A DNA stretch of 64,000 nt from Janibacter endophyticus (lineage in GTDB: Bacteria; Actinomycetota; Actinomycetes; Actinomycetales; Dermatophilaceae): NCBI RefSeq assembly GCF_016888335.1, contig NZ_JAFEJG010000004.1, positions 496,001-560,000 of the forward strand, written 5' to 3'. Made by a program: the position numbers and the translations under genes. The notes under the pieces were generated by a model. It was not told where the DNA came from. It did not search any database and saw only the letters and a list, made by a program, of their open reading frames with translations. The number at the start of each line of letters is the position of its first letter. The stretch's first letter is position 1. Positions 1 to 8,176 of the stretch are shown here, piece after piece.

Positions 1-1
1 G

Positions 2-538
2 ATGATCTGCACGGCGGGGGTGGCGGTCGTCGCGACGAGCGTGCTGACCCAGGTCGCGAACCGGCTTGTCGTCGACGGCTGGGAGTCGATCGCCGTCGAC
101 CTCGGCTCGATCATCCTCAACACCGGCGTCTTCGTCCTGCTCTTCATCGTCGCGACGTCGAAGACGCTCACCCCGCGCCAGGTGCTGCCGGGTGCGGTCA
201 TCGCCTCGGTGCTCTTCTACCTCCTGCAGGGCGTCGGCGTCACCTACATCGGGACCGTCGTCGCCCGGGCGAGCGACCTCAACTCCGTCTTCGCCATCGT
301 CTTTGGCCTGCTCGTCTTCATCTACAGCAACGCCGTCGTCGTGCTGCTGTGCGTCCAGCTCAACGTCGTCCTCGTCGAGCGGCTGTGGCCGCGCTCGCTG
401 CTCACCGTCTTCACCGACGGGGTCGTCCTCACCGACGCCGACCGGCGCGCCTACGAGGGCCAGGTCAAGGCGCAGCGGCTCAAGGGGTTCCAGGAGATCT
501 CGGTCGGCTTCGAGCGTCGCCACCCTGACGAGTCCTAG
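2..538 (+). CDS. YihY/BrkB-family inner-membrane protein (3' part)
   Basis: This is the C-terminal 178 residues of a gene that starts before the window. Three or more hydrophobic helices are visible (roughly residues 30-52, 60-85 and 95-125), with the polar turn TYIGTVVARASDLNSVFA between the last two. That turn and the following helix, ending in QLNVVLVERLWPRS, match the end of the BrkB/YihY (formerly 'RNase BN') family. A charged cytosolic tail follows. The family is membrane-embedded and of unsettled function. The TAG stop shares the palindrome CTAG with the TAG stop of the convergent kinase gene, so the two genes meet tail to tail with no spacer. The true start is not in the window. Confidence 0.75.
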   Translation: MICTAGVAVVATSVLTQVANRLVVDGWESIAVDLGSIILNTGVFVLLFIVATSKTLTPRQVLPGAVIASVLFYLLQGVGVTYIGTVVARASDLNSVFAIVFGLLVFIYSNAVVVLLCVQLNVVLVERLWPRSLLTVFTDGVVLTDADRRAYEGQVKAQRLKGFQEISVGFERRHPDES

Positions 539-2430
539 GGGGTCGGCGGGGTCGTCGGCTCCGGGTCGGGTGCCGTCGGTGACGAAGGGGGATCCGTCGG
601 CGCCGTCGTCGGCGGTTCCTCCGGCTCGGTGGTCGTCGGGGTCTCGGTGGGCGTCGGCGTCTCGGTCCGGGTCCGGGTCACGGTCCGGTCCTGCGGGCGG
701 GCGACGACGAGGACGACCTTCGTGCCCTGGTCGACCTTGCCGGCGCCGGGTCGCTGCTCGAGGATCTGCCCGGGGGGCTCGTCGGAGGCCTGCTCCTCCT
801 CCGTGATCTCCAGCTCGAGGTCGTAGAGCAACGCGCGCACCTCGCTGACCTGCCGGCCCCTGAGGTCGGGCAGCTCCACCTTGCCGGTCGCGATGACGAG
901 GTTGACCTTCGCGCCCTTCTCGACGGTCTCGTACTCGGAGGGGTTCGACGAGACGACCCGGTTCTTCGCCTGCTCGGGGCTGTCCTCGTTGGTGACCTCA
1001 CCGACCTCGAGGCCCGCGTCGGTGAGCGCCTTCGTGGCCTCGGCCCGGGTCTTGCCGACGATCTGCGGCACCTGCGACTGCTCGGGACCGAGTGAGACCT
1101 TGTAGGCGATCGAGGTGCCCTCGGGCACCCGGGCACCGGCGTCGTGGCCCTGCTCGAAGACCTCGCCTGCCGGGGCCTGGTTGTTCTCCGAGGTCGCGTC
1201 ACCGTCGAGCCCCAGCTCGTTGAGCTTGGCCTCCGCCGCGTCCTCGTCGAGCCCGACGAGCTGCGGGACGGTCACCACCGGGACGGGGTCCGGCTGGTTG
1301 GCGTCCCAGGCGTACCACCCGAGAGCGGCGATCGGGATGAGCAGGAGGAGGGCGAGCACCCAGCCCAGTCCGCGGCGGGGGCGCTGCGGCTCAGCAGCCA
1401 GCGGCTCGCGCACCGGGGCGAAGGTCGAGGTGTCACCGGTCACCCCTGCGCCGGCGGCGCCCGCGGCCCCGGCGGCCGGCAGCGCCATCGTCGGGTCGGC
1501 GGGTGCGCCGGAGCGGGTCTCGCCCGCCCCGAGGACGCCGGCCAGGGCCCCCTTCGCCAGGGCGCCGACCTGACGGCCCGAGCGGAAGGCGCGCAGGTCC
1601 TCGGCCATGTCGCCGGCGTCGGGGTAGCGGTCGTCGCGGTCCTTGGTGAGAGCGCCGGCGACGACGGCGTCGAGCGCGGGCGGCACGTCCGGCTCGAACG
1701 AGCTGGGCAGCGGGATGTCGGCGTTGACGTGCTGGTAGGTCAGGCTGATCGGCTCGCCGACGTAAGGGGTGCGGCCCGTGAGGAGCTCGAAGAGCAGGCA
1801 ACCCACGGAGTAGACGTCGCTGCGGTTGTCGACGGTCTCGCCGCGGGCCTGCTCCGGGGAGACGTACTGGGCCGTGCCGATGACGGCCGCGGTCTGCGTC
1901 ATCGTGGCCTGGGCGTCGGCGAGCGCGCGGGCGATGCCGAAGTCCATGACCTTGACCGAGCCGTCGGCACCGAGCATGACGTTGCCCGGCTTGATGTCGC
2001 GGTGGACGATGCCCATCCGGTGGCTGTACTCGAGGGCGTCGAGGACGCCTTCGCAGACCCGGGCCGCCTCGTCCGGGCTCAGCGGGCCCTCCTCGTTGAG
2101 GACCTCGCGCAGGGTGTGGCCCTCGACGAGCTCCATGACGATGTACGGGACAGCGAGCTCGGCCCCGCCGGACTCGGTCATGCGGTCCTCGCCGGAGTCG
2201 TAGACGGCGACGATCGAGCGGTGGTTGAGGCCGGCGACGGACTGGGCCTCGCGGCGGAAGCGGTGGAGGAAGGAGGCGTCGCGGGCGTGGTCGGTGCGCA
2301 GGATCTTGATGGCGACAGGTCGCCCGAGACGCGTGTCGTAGCCACGGTGGACCTCGGCCATTCCTCCCCGACCGATGAGCTCACCGAGCTCGTAACGGCC
2401 GCCGAGCAGCCGCGGGGTGGGAGTAGTCAC
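535..2430 (-). CDS. pknB: Ser/Thr protein kinase with PASTA domains (PknB)
   Basis: A 631-residue membrane kinase that controls peptidoglycan synthesis and division. The kinase domain spans about residues 12-280, with a glycine loop at 19-26, Lys42, HRD at 143-145, DFG at 163-165 and a TMTQTA activation segment like that of mycobacterial PknB. One membrane helix lies near 355-375. Three extracellular PASTA repeats follow (about 386-450, 453-519, 520-583), then a Thr/Pro-rich tail. Mycobacterial PknB has four PASTA repeats. GTG start, preceded by a GA-rich ribosome-binding site. It is the last gene of the fhaA-to-pknB operon, 67 bp after pbpA. No second kinase (pknA) lies in the cluster. Confidence 0.95.
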   Translation of the reverse strand: MTTPTPRLLGGRYELGELIGRGGMAEVHRGYDTRLGRPVAIKILRTDHARDASFLHRFRREAQSVAGLNHRSIVAVYDSGEDRMTESGGAELAVPYIVMELVEGHTLREVLNEEGPLSPDEAARVCEGVLDALEYSHRMGIVHRDIKPGNVMLGADGSVKVMDFGIARALADAQATMTQTAAVIGTAQYVSPEQARGETVDNRSDVYSVGCLLFELLTGRTPYVGEPISLTYQHVNADIPLPSSFEPDVPPALDAVVAGALTKDRDDRYPDAGDMAEDLRAFRSGRQVGALAKGALAGVLGAGETRSGAPADPTMALPAAGAAGAAGAGVTGDTSTFAPVREPLAAEPQRPRRGLGWVLALLLLIPIAALGWYAWDANQPDPVPVVTVPQLVGLDEDAAEAKLNELGLDGDATSENNQAPAGEVFEQGHDAGARVPEGTSIAYKVSLGPEQSQVPQIVGKTRAEATKALTDAGLEVGEVTNEDSPEQAKNRVVSSNPSEYETVEKGAKVNLVIATGKVELPDLRGRQVSEVRALLYDLELEITEEEQASDEPPGQILEQRPGAGKVDQGTKVVLVVARPQDRTVTRTRTETPTPTETPTTTEPEEPPTTAPTDPPSSPTAPDPEPTTPPTP

Positions 2431-2497
2431 GAGTTCCTCTCTTCCTGTGCGGCCATTGTCGCTGATCGGGCCACACGGAGCACGTGCGGTCCGTCGC

Positions 2498-3952
2498 TCA
2501 CTCGAGCACCGCCCGCATCACGGCCGCGCTGATCGGTCCCGCGACCGAGCCGCCGTAGGCCTCGCTGCCGGCCCGGCCGCCGTCCTCCACGACGACGGCG
2601 ACGACCACCTCGGGGTTGTCCGCCGGGGCGAAGCCGGTGAACCAGGCGTGCGGTGCCGCGCCGGCGGCGTGCTGGGCCGTGCCGGTCTTGCCGGCGACGC
2701 TCACGCCGGGCACCGCGGCCTGGCGGCCGGTGCCGGACTCGACGACGGCCGTCATCATGTCGGTCAGCTGGGCGGCGGTGTCGGGCTCGACGGCCCGGGA
2801 GAGCTGCTCGGGCTGGGTCTCGGAGATCACCGAGAGGTCGTCGCCCTGCACGCGCTCGACGAGGTAGGGGCGCATGACGATGCCGTCGTTGGCGACCCCG
2901 GCACTCATCATCGCGACCTGGAGCGGCGTGGTGCGCACCTCGTACTGACCGATCGCCGACTGCGCCTCCTGCGGGGGGTTGAGGTCGGCCGGGAAGATCG
3001 ACGGGGTCACCGACATCGGGATCTCGAGCTTGTCGCCGAAGCCGAACTTCTCGGCCTGGTCGGCGACCGCGTCGCCGCCGAGCTCCATGCCGAGCCACCC
3101 GAAGGCGGTGTTGCACGAGTTCTGCATCGCGATGCGCAGGGTGACGCGGTCGTTCGGACCGCAGGGGCCGGGGCTGCTGTTCGGCAGGTCGGAGGTGGTC
3201 TGCGGCAGGTCGAGCCGGGCGGGGCCGGGGATCGAGGAGTCCTCGTCGAAGTCACCGGACTCGATGGCCGCGGCAGCGGTGACGACCTTGAAGACCGAGC
3301 CGGGCGGGTAGAGGTTGCCGGCGATGGCCCGGTTGACCATCGGCCGGGTCGGGTCGGAGGTCAGCCGCTCCCACGCCTTGGCGGCGTCGCCGCTCTTGTG
3401 GCTGACGAGGGGGCTCGGGTCGTACGACGGGGAGGAGTACATCGCGAGGATCGCCCCGGTGCGCGGGTCGAGCGCAACGACGGCGCCCTGCTGGTCGCCG
3501 AGGGCCTCCCGGGCGGCGCGCTGCGCCCTGGGGTTGATCGTCAGCTCGAGCGAGGCGCCCACGGGGCGCTTGCCGGAGAGGATGTCGGAGACGCGGCCGT
3601 AGAAGAGCCTGTCGTCGGTGCCGGTGAGCAGTGAGTTGGCGGCCCCTTCGAGGCCGCCGCCGGCGCCGTACTCGAAGGAGTAGTAGCCGGTGAGATGGGC
3701 GTAGAGCTCGGGGTCGCTGTAGACGCGCTGCCAGCGCAGCTCGTCGTCGGAGGGCTCCGAGCGGGCCAGCGGCTGGCCGTCGATGAGGATCTGGCCGCGT
3801 TCCTGCGCGTAGTTCTTCAGCGCGGTGCGGCGGTTGTCGGGTCGCTCGTTGATCGACTCGGCCCCGATGACCTGCAGCCAGGTCGAGGCGACCAGCAGCG
3901 CGACGAAGAGCGCAGCGGCGAGCGTGGAGAGGCGTCGGATGGGCTCGTTCAC
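2498..3952 (-). CDS. pbpA: Penicillin-binding protein (PbpA/FtsI-like class B transpeptidase)
   Basis: 484 residues. It has an uncleaved N-terminal membrane anchor (about residues 8-28), a dimerisation region, and a transpeptidase domain with the three penicillin-binding motifs: SVFK (SxxK), SCN (SxN) and KTG in the segment GKTGTAQ. It cross-links peptidoglycan together with the SEDS glycosyltransferase encoded just upstream. The reading frame stays open far upstream, but the GTG at 3952 is chosen because it overlaps the rodA stop (GTGA) and places the membrane anchor directly after the start. The length fits mycobacterial PbpA (about 490). Confidence 0.93.
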   Translation of the reverse strand: MNEPIRRLSTLAAALFVALLVASTWLQVIGAESINERPDNRRTALKNYAQERGQILIDGQPLARSEPSDDELRWQRVYSDPELYAHLTGYYSFEYGAGGGLEGAANSLLTGTDDRLFYGRVSDILSGKRPVGASLELTINPRAQRAAREALGDQQGAVVALDPRTGAILAMYSSPSYDPSPLVSHKSGDAAKAWERLTSDPTRPMVNRAIAGNLYPPGSVFKVVTAAAAIESGDFDEDSSIPGPARLDLPQTTSDLPNSSPGPCGPNDRVTLRIAMQNSCNTAFGWLGMELGGDAVADQAEKFGFGDKLEIPMSVTPSIFPADLNPPQEAQSAIGQYEVRTTPLQVAMMSAGVANDGIVMRPYLVERVQGDDLSVISETQPEQLSRAVEPDTAAQLTDMMTAVVESGTGRQAAVPGVSVAGKTGTAQHAAGAAPHAWFTGFAPADNPEVVVAVVVEDGGRAGSEAYGGSVAGPISAAVMRAVLE

Positions 3953-5334
3953 CCGGTCCTCACCACCTCGGTGGGGGCGTCCATCGACGCCGTGTCCAGC
4001 TCGGGCTCGGGGCGGCGCGCGTGGTCGCTGATCCGCAGCAGCAGGGCGGCAAGCGTCCAGTTCGCCAGCAGGGAGGACCCGCCGTAGGCGACGAAGGGGA
4101 GGGTGAGACCGGTGAGCGGGATGACCCGGGTGACACCACCGACGACGACGAAGACCTGGAGGGCGACGGTGAAGGCCAGGCCGGTGGCGAGCAGCTTGCC
4201 GAAGCCGTCGCGCAGGCCGATCGCCGAGCGCATGCCGCGCTCCACGAGGATCGCGTAGAGCGCGAGGATCGCCATGATGCCGACGAGCCCGAGCTCCTCG
4301 CCGAGGCTGCTGAAGATGAAGTCGGTCTCCGGCAGCGGGGTCGACCACGGCCGCCCCCGGCCGAGGCCGGTCCCGAGGAGGCCACCGGCCGACAGGCCCA
4401 TGATGCCGCTGACCAGCTGACCGCACTTCTCCACCCCTTCGTCGCTGAAGGGGTCGAACCAGCACAGCACGCGGGTCTGGAGGTGGGAGAAGAGCCGGTA
4501 GGCGACGAAGGCGCCGGCCGCCGCGAGGGTCAGGCCGATCGCGATCCAGCTGATCCGCTCGGTCGCGACGTAGAGCATCGAGACGAAGAGGCCGAAGAGG
4601 AGCAGCGAGGTGCCGAGGTCGGTCTCGAGGACGAGGACGAGGACGGAGGCGACCCACGCGAGGAGGATCGGGCCGAGGTCGCGGCCACGAGGGAGGGTCA
4701 TGCCGAGGACCTTGCGGCCGGCCAGCGCCAGGACGTCGCGCGTCTGGACGAGGTAGCCGGCGAAGAAGATCGCGAGCGCGATCTTGGCGACCTCGGCCGG
4801 CTGGAAGGTGAAGGGACCGATCTTGATCCAGATGTTCGCGCCGAAGGCGTCGTGACCGATGACCGGCAGGAGCGGCAGGAGCAGGAGGACGAAGCCGGCC
4901 AGGCCCGCGGTGTAGGTGTAGCGGCGCAGCACGCGGTGGTCGCGGAGCAGGACGAGCACCGCGAGCGCGATCGCCACGCCCAGCGCGGTCCACTGGAGCT
5001 GCTTGAGGGCCAGCCCGTCGCTGAAGTCGCGCCCGGCGGCGATGTCGAGCCGGTGGATCATCACGACCCCGATGCCGTTGAGCAGCGTGACGATCGGGAG
5101 GATCAACGGGTCGGCGTAGGAGGCCCGCCAGCGAAGGACGACGTGGAAGACGAGCGCGATGACGGCGAGCAGGCCCGCGTGGCCGAGGAGGCCGGCGGGG
5201 ACCGAGCCGTTGGCGGCGACCTCGACGTTGACGTAGGCGAGGACCACCACCCCGATCGCCAGGGCGATGAGGAGGAGCTCGACGTTGCGGCCCCGCTTCG
5301 GGGCGATCGTCGTGACCGTCCTCAGCGACCGCAT
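3949..5334 (-). CDS. rodA: SEDS-family peptidoglycan glycosyltransferase (RodA/FtsW)
   Basis: 461 residues and about ten membrane helices. The signature loop ETDFIFSSLGEELG, before the last helices, and the GLGRGRPW segment identify the SEDS family, which polymerises lipid II. The ATG at 5334 lies within the last 13 bp of pstP and gives a short basic N-terminus (MRSLRTVTTI) before the first helix. The 3' end overlaps pbpA by four bases. A SEDS protein next to a class B PBP is the usual cognate pair. Position in the operon suggests the RodA orthologue rather than FtsW of the dcw cluster; sequence alone does not separate them. Confidence 0.93.
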   Translation of the reverse strand: MRSLRTVTTIAPKRGRNVELLLIALAIGVVVLAYVNVEVAANGSVPAGLLGHAGLLAVIALVFHVVLRWRASYADPLILPIVTLLNGIGVVMIHRLDIAAGRDFSDGLALKQLQWTALGVAIALAVLVLLRDHRVLRRYTYTAGLAGFVLLLLPLLPVIGHDAFGANIWIKIGPFTFQPAEVAKIALAIFFAGYLVQTRDVLALAGRKVLGMTLPRGRDLGPILLAWVASVLVLVLETDLGTSLLLFGLFVSMLYVATERISWIAIGLTLAAAGAFVAYRLFSHLQTRVLCWFDPFSDEGVEKCGQLVSGIMGLSAGGLLGTGLGRGRPWSTPLPETDFIFSSLGEELGLVGIMAILALYAILVERGMRSAIGLRDGFGKLLATGLAFTVALQVFVVVGGVTRVIPLTGLTLPFVAYGGSSLLANWTLAALLLRISDHARRPEPELDTASMDAPTEVVRTG

Positions 5335-6569
5335 GGCTCTCCGGTGCTCCGCAGGGTCGCGCACCGCTTCGCGGCGACGCGCAGGTCGTCGACCTTCTTC
5401 TGCGCGTCGCGCTCGGAGTCGACGGTCACCGTCTCCTCGACGCTCGTGCGGTAGAAGTCGGGCAGGTCGGACAGGAGGACGTCGGTCTGGTCGACGGGGG
5501 AGGAGAGCGAGATCGGCCCGAGGTCGGAGGGGATGCCGCGGTAGATCGTCACCCGGCCCTCGGAGTCGCCGATGTAGTACTGCTGCTGGGTCCAGGCCCA
5601 CGCGCCGTAGCCACCCGCGCCGAGGATCAGCGCCACGACACCGAGGGCGGCGAGCCGGCGCAGCCAGCGGCCCGTGCGCGAGGATCTGCCCTCCTCGGCG
5701 AGCTCGGGTCGCTCGTCGTCCTCGGTCTCGCGGGTCAGGGCGGCGGCCTTGGCGGCGGGGGTCGTGGGGACGGCCCGCGTCGCCGAGCTGCGCTGGGCGG
5801 CCGCGCCGACGACCTGCGGCTGGGTCGAGGGCGGCGTCGGGCCGGAGGAGTTGACGACGTCGGCGACGATCACGGTGACGTTGTCGGGGGCGCCGGCCTT
5901 GAGCGCGAGGGCGATGAGGTTGTCCGCGGTCTCGGCCGGGGAGAGCCCCGCGCTCAGCTGCTCCTCGATGGTGTCGCGCGCGACGAAGCCGGAGAGCCCG
6001 TCGGAGCACAGCAGGTAACGGTCGCCGATGCGGGCCTCGCGGGCACCGACGTCGGGCTCGTCGTCCTCGTCGCCGGTGAGCACGCGGGTCACGACTGAGC
6101 GCTGCGGGTGCGTGGAGGCCTCGTCCTCGGTGATCCGGCCCTCGTCGATGAGGGTCTGGACGAAGGAGTGGTCAGTGGTGATCTGGGTGAAGACCTCGTC
6201 GCGCAGCAGGTAGGCGCGGGAGTCGCCGATGTGGGCGAGGATCAGCTTGTTGCGGGCCCGCATGAGGGCCGTCGTCGTCGTCCCCATGCCGGTGAGCTCG
6301 CTGCGCTCCTCGGCGATCCGCGCGATCTCGCGGTTGGCCCGGGCGAGGGCGCGGCTCAGCTGGGTGCTCGCCTCGCCGGCCGCGAGCGAGTCGTGGTCGA
6401 TCTCGACGAGCTCGGTGATGACGGTCGAGGAGGCGATGTCACCCCCGGCGTGCCCGCCCATGCCGTCGGCGACGACGAGCAGGTGCGGCCCGGCGTAGCC
6501 GGAGTCCTGGTTGTCCGAGCGGACGAGGCCGACGTCGGAGCGGGCTGCGTAGCGGAGGCCGATGGGCAT
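5322..6569 (-). CDS. pstP: PP2C-type Ser/Thr phosphatase (PstP)
   Basis: 415 residues. The N-terminal PPM domain (about 1-235) carries the metal-binding motifs RSDNQDSGY, ADGMGGHAGGD, SDGLSG and GAPDNVT. A linker, one membrane helix (about 303-325) and an extracytoplasmic tail of about 90 residues follow. This is the architecture of mycobacterial PstP, the phosphatase that reverses PknB phosphorylation. ATG start, three bases after the fhaB stop. It is part of the fhaA-fhaB-pstP-rodA-pbpA-pknB transcription unit. Confidence 0.95.
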   Translation of the reverse strand: MPIGLRYAARSDVGLVRSDNQDSGYAGPHLLVVADGMGGHAGGDIASSTVITELVEIDHDSLAAGEASTQLSRALARANREIARIAEERSELTGMGTTTTALMRARNKLILAHIGDSRAYLLRDEVFTQITTDHSFVQTLIDEGRITEDEASTHPQRSVVTRVLTGDEDDEPDVGAREARIGDRYLLCSDGLSGFVARDTIEEQLSAGLSPAETADNLIALALKAGAPDNVTVIVADVVNSSGPTPPSTQPQVVGAAAQRSSATRAVPTTPAAKAAALTRETEDDERPELAEEGRSSRTGRWLRRLAALGVVALILGAGGYGAWAWTQQQYYIGDSEGRVTIYRGIPSDLGPISLSSPVDQTDVLLSDLPDFYRTSVEETVTVDSERDAQKKVDDLRVAAKRCATLRSTGEPCGR

Positions 6570-6572
6570 CGA

Positions 6573-7055
6573 TCAGCTCCGCAGCTCGAGGAGCGTCTTG
6601 CCGATGCGCACGGTCGTCCCGGCCTCGACGGGGATCGCCTCGCCGACGCGGAACTGCCCGATGAAGGTGCCGTTGGTGCTGCCGAGGTCCTCGACGAACC
6701 AGCCGTCCTCACCACGGATGATCCGCGCGTGCCGGCCCGAGGCGAAGTCGTCGTCGAGGACGAGGCTGCACTCGGGGTTGCGGCCGATGAGGACGCCCTT
6801 GTCACGCAGCGGCAGCCGCGTGCCGGTGAGCGTCCCGGAGGTGACGACGAGGTGGGTCGGGGTACGGGGGTTGCGCCGCGGTGAGGCGACCTTGTCCCCC
6901 TTCGCCCGGCCGTTGCCGGCCGAGGACGGACCGCTGCGGTTGATGACCCGGGTGCCGTAGAGGTCGGAGCGCAGCACCCCGGCGAGGGAGAGCACGAAGG
7001 CCCACAGGAGCACGAGCAGGCCGAGGCGCAGCACGGTGACGGTCAGCTCGCTCAT
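6573..7055 (-). CDS. fhaB: FHA-domain protein FhaB (FipA-like)
   Basis: 160 residues. An N-terminal membrane helix (about 5-26) and a flexible basic linker precede a C-terminal FHA domain (about 80-155) with the phosphothreonine-binding motifs LIGRNPEC, SGRHARI and DLGSTNGTF. FHA domains bind phosphothreonine, and in mycobacteria FhaB/FipA links PknA/PknB signalling to FtsZ and FtsQ. ATG start. It lies between fhaA and pstP in the conserved order. Confidence 0.92.
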   Translation of the reverse strand: MSELTVTVLRLGLLVLLWAFVLSLAGVLRSDLYGTRVINRSGPSSAGNGRAKGDKVASPRRNPRTPTHLVVTSGTLTGTRLPLRDKGVLIGRNPECSLVLDDDFASGRHARIIRGEDGWFVEDLGSTNGTFIGQFRVGEAIPVEAGTTVRIGKTLLELRS

Positions 7056-7108
7056 TCACGCTCCTGTCTCGGGTCGGGCGGCGGGGCCGCTGGGGCAGGG
7101 TAGCCGGG

Positions 7109-8035
7109 CTACCGGCGTGCCATCCGGAAGATGGCGCTCGTGCGCCCGACGGTGATCCGGTCTCCGTCGGCCAGCGGGCTGGCGTCGACCTTGTCCCCGT
7201 TGACGTACGTGCCGTTGGTGCTGCCGAGGTCGCGCAGGTGGGCGACCTGGCGGGGACCGTCGTTGGTCACCCGCACCTCGGCGTGGCGGCGGGAGATGCC
7301 CGGGTCCTCGAGGATGACGTCGGCGCTCTCGTCGCGGCCGAGGACGGTCATCGCGCTCATGAGCGGGTAGCGCTCGCCGTCGACCTCGAGCCACGGGAGG
7401 TCCTGGACGCGGGGGCGGCGGGGCGGGGCGGCCGGGGGTGAAGGGGGTGCCGGCTGGGGCGAAGGGGGTTCCCAGGCCGCGTGCTCGGCCGGCTCGTCCT
7501 CGGCCTCGTCGTCGTCCCACCACTCGTCGTCGTCGTGGGCGTCGGCGGCGCCCTGCTGGGGGATGGGCGCGGAGTACTCGTCGTAGTCCTCGCCCTCCTC
7601 CTCGACGTAGTCCTCCTGGTAGTCACGGACGGACGAGCGCGCGGCGGCGGCATCCTCGACGCGGCGGCGGGCCGTCGCGGGCCGGACCCGGAAGACACCG
7701 GTCTCGAGCGCCTCGTCGGACTCGAAGATCACCTGGAGCGGGCCGCCGGGCCGGTAGCGCTGCGTCTCGGCGTGCTCCTCGGCGGCCGCGATGAGCTCGT
7801 CCTCGAGCTCTTCGTCGTACTCGAGGAGCCGGTCGTAGTCGCCGGGGGAGAGCTCGATGGTGAAGAGGTTGGGCACCGCGGTGCGACCACGGCCGATGAG
7901 GGTGGCGCGGTCGTCCATCGCGCGGCGGACAGCCGAGGCGAGCTCGAGGGGCTGGACCTCGGAGCGGAACGCCTTGGCGAAGACGCCGTTGACGGTCCGC
8001 TCGAGCTTGCGCTCCATGCGCTCGAAGAGGCTCAC
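7109..8035 (-). CDS. fhaA: FHA-domain protein FhaA (DUF3662-FHA)
   Basis: 308 residues. The N-terminal domain (about 1-125) is the DUF3662 region found in FhaA. An acidic, low-complexity linker (about 140-215, rich in E, D, P and A) follows, then a C-terminal FHA domain with LGRDESAD, SRRHAE and DLGSTNGTY. In mycobacteria FhaA binds the phosphorylated pseudokinase domain of MviN and restrains peptidoglycan synthesis. It is the first gene of the operon. In Mycobacterium tuberculosis a tRNA-Leu lies next to fhaA; here tRNA-Leu is 4.6 kb away beyond mmpL, marR, DJ-1 and topoisomerase IB genes. Confidence 0.93.
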   Translation of the reverse strand: MSLFERMERKLERTVNGVFAKAFRSEVQPLELASAVRRAMDDRATLIGRGRTAVPNLFTIELSPGDYDRLLEYDEELEDELIAAAEEHAETQRYRPGGPLQVIFESDEALETGVFRVRPATARRRVEDAAAARSSVRDYQEDYVEEEGEDYDEYSAPIPQQGAADAHDDDEWWDDDEAEDEPAEHAAWEPPSPQPAPPSPPAAPPRRPRVQDLPWLEVDGERYPLMSAMTVLGRDESADVILEDPGISRRHAEVRVTNDGPRQVAHLRDLGSTNGTYVNGDKVDASPLADGDRITVGRTSAIFRMARR

Positions 8036-8126
8036 GCGGACCTCCCTTCGGCTCCGGTCGCGCTGACGGTCACAACTGACCTGCCGATCCTAACCACGCA
8101 GCCTGGCGGATCCCTGGACGCGTCAG

Positions 8127-8166
8127 GGCGGGTGCGAGCGCGCCCCTGCCCGCGCTCGCACCCGCC
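8127..8166. terminator. Strong GC-rich hairpin between mmpL and fhaA
   Basis: Perfect 16-bp inverted repeat: arms 8127-8142 and 8151-8166, with an 8-nt loop. It lies 11 bp beyond the mmpL stop codon, so it fits a factor-independent terminator for mmpL. No U-run follows, as is common in high-GC actinobacteria. It is also upstream of the fhaA start, so it insulates the operon. Confidence 0.7.
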
Positions 8167-8176
8167 GGGTCCGTGA

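Noticed and set aside
2498-4993. 831-codon version of pbpA
   Set aside because: The upstream 340 codons are the shadow of rodA; the GTGA overlap at 3952 gives a normal PBP start.
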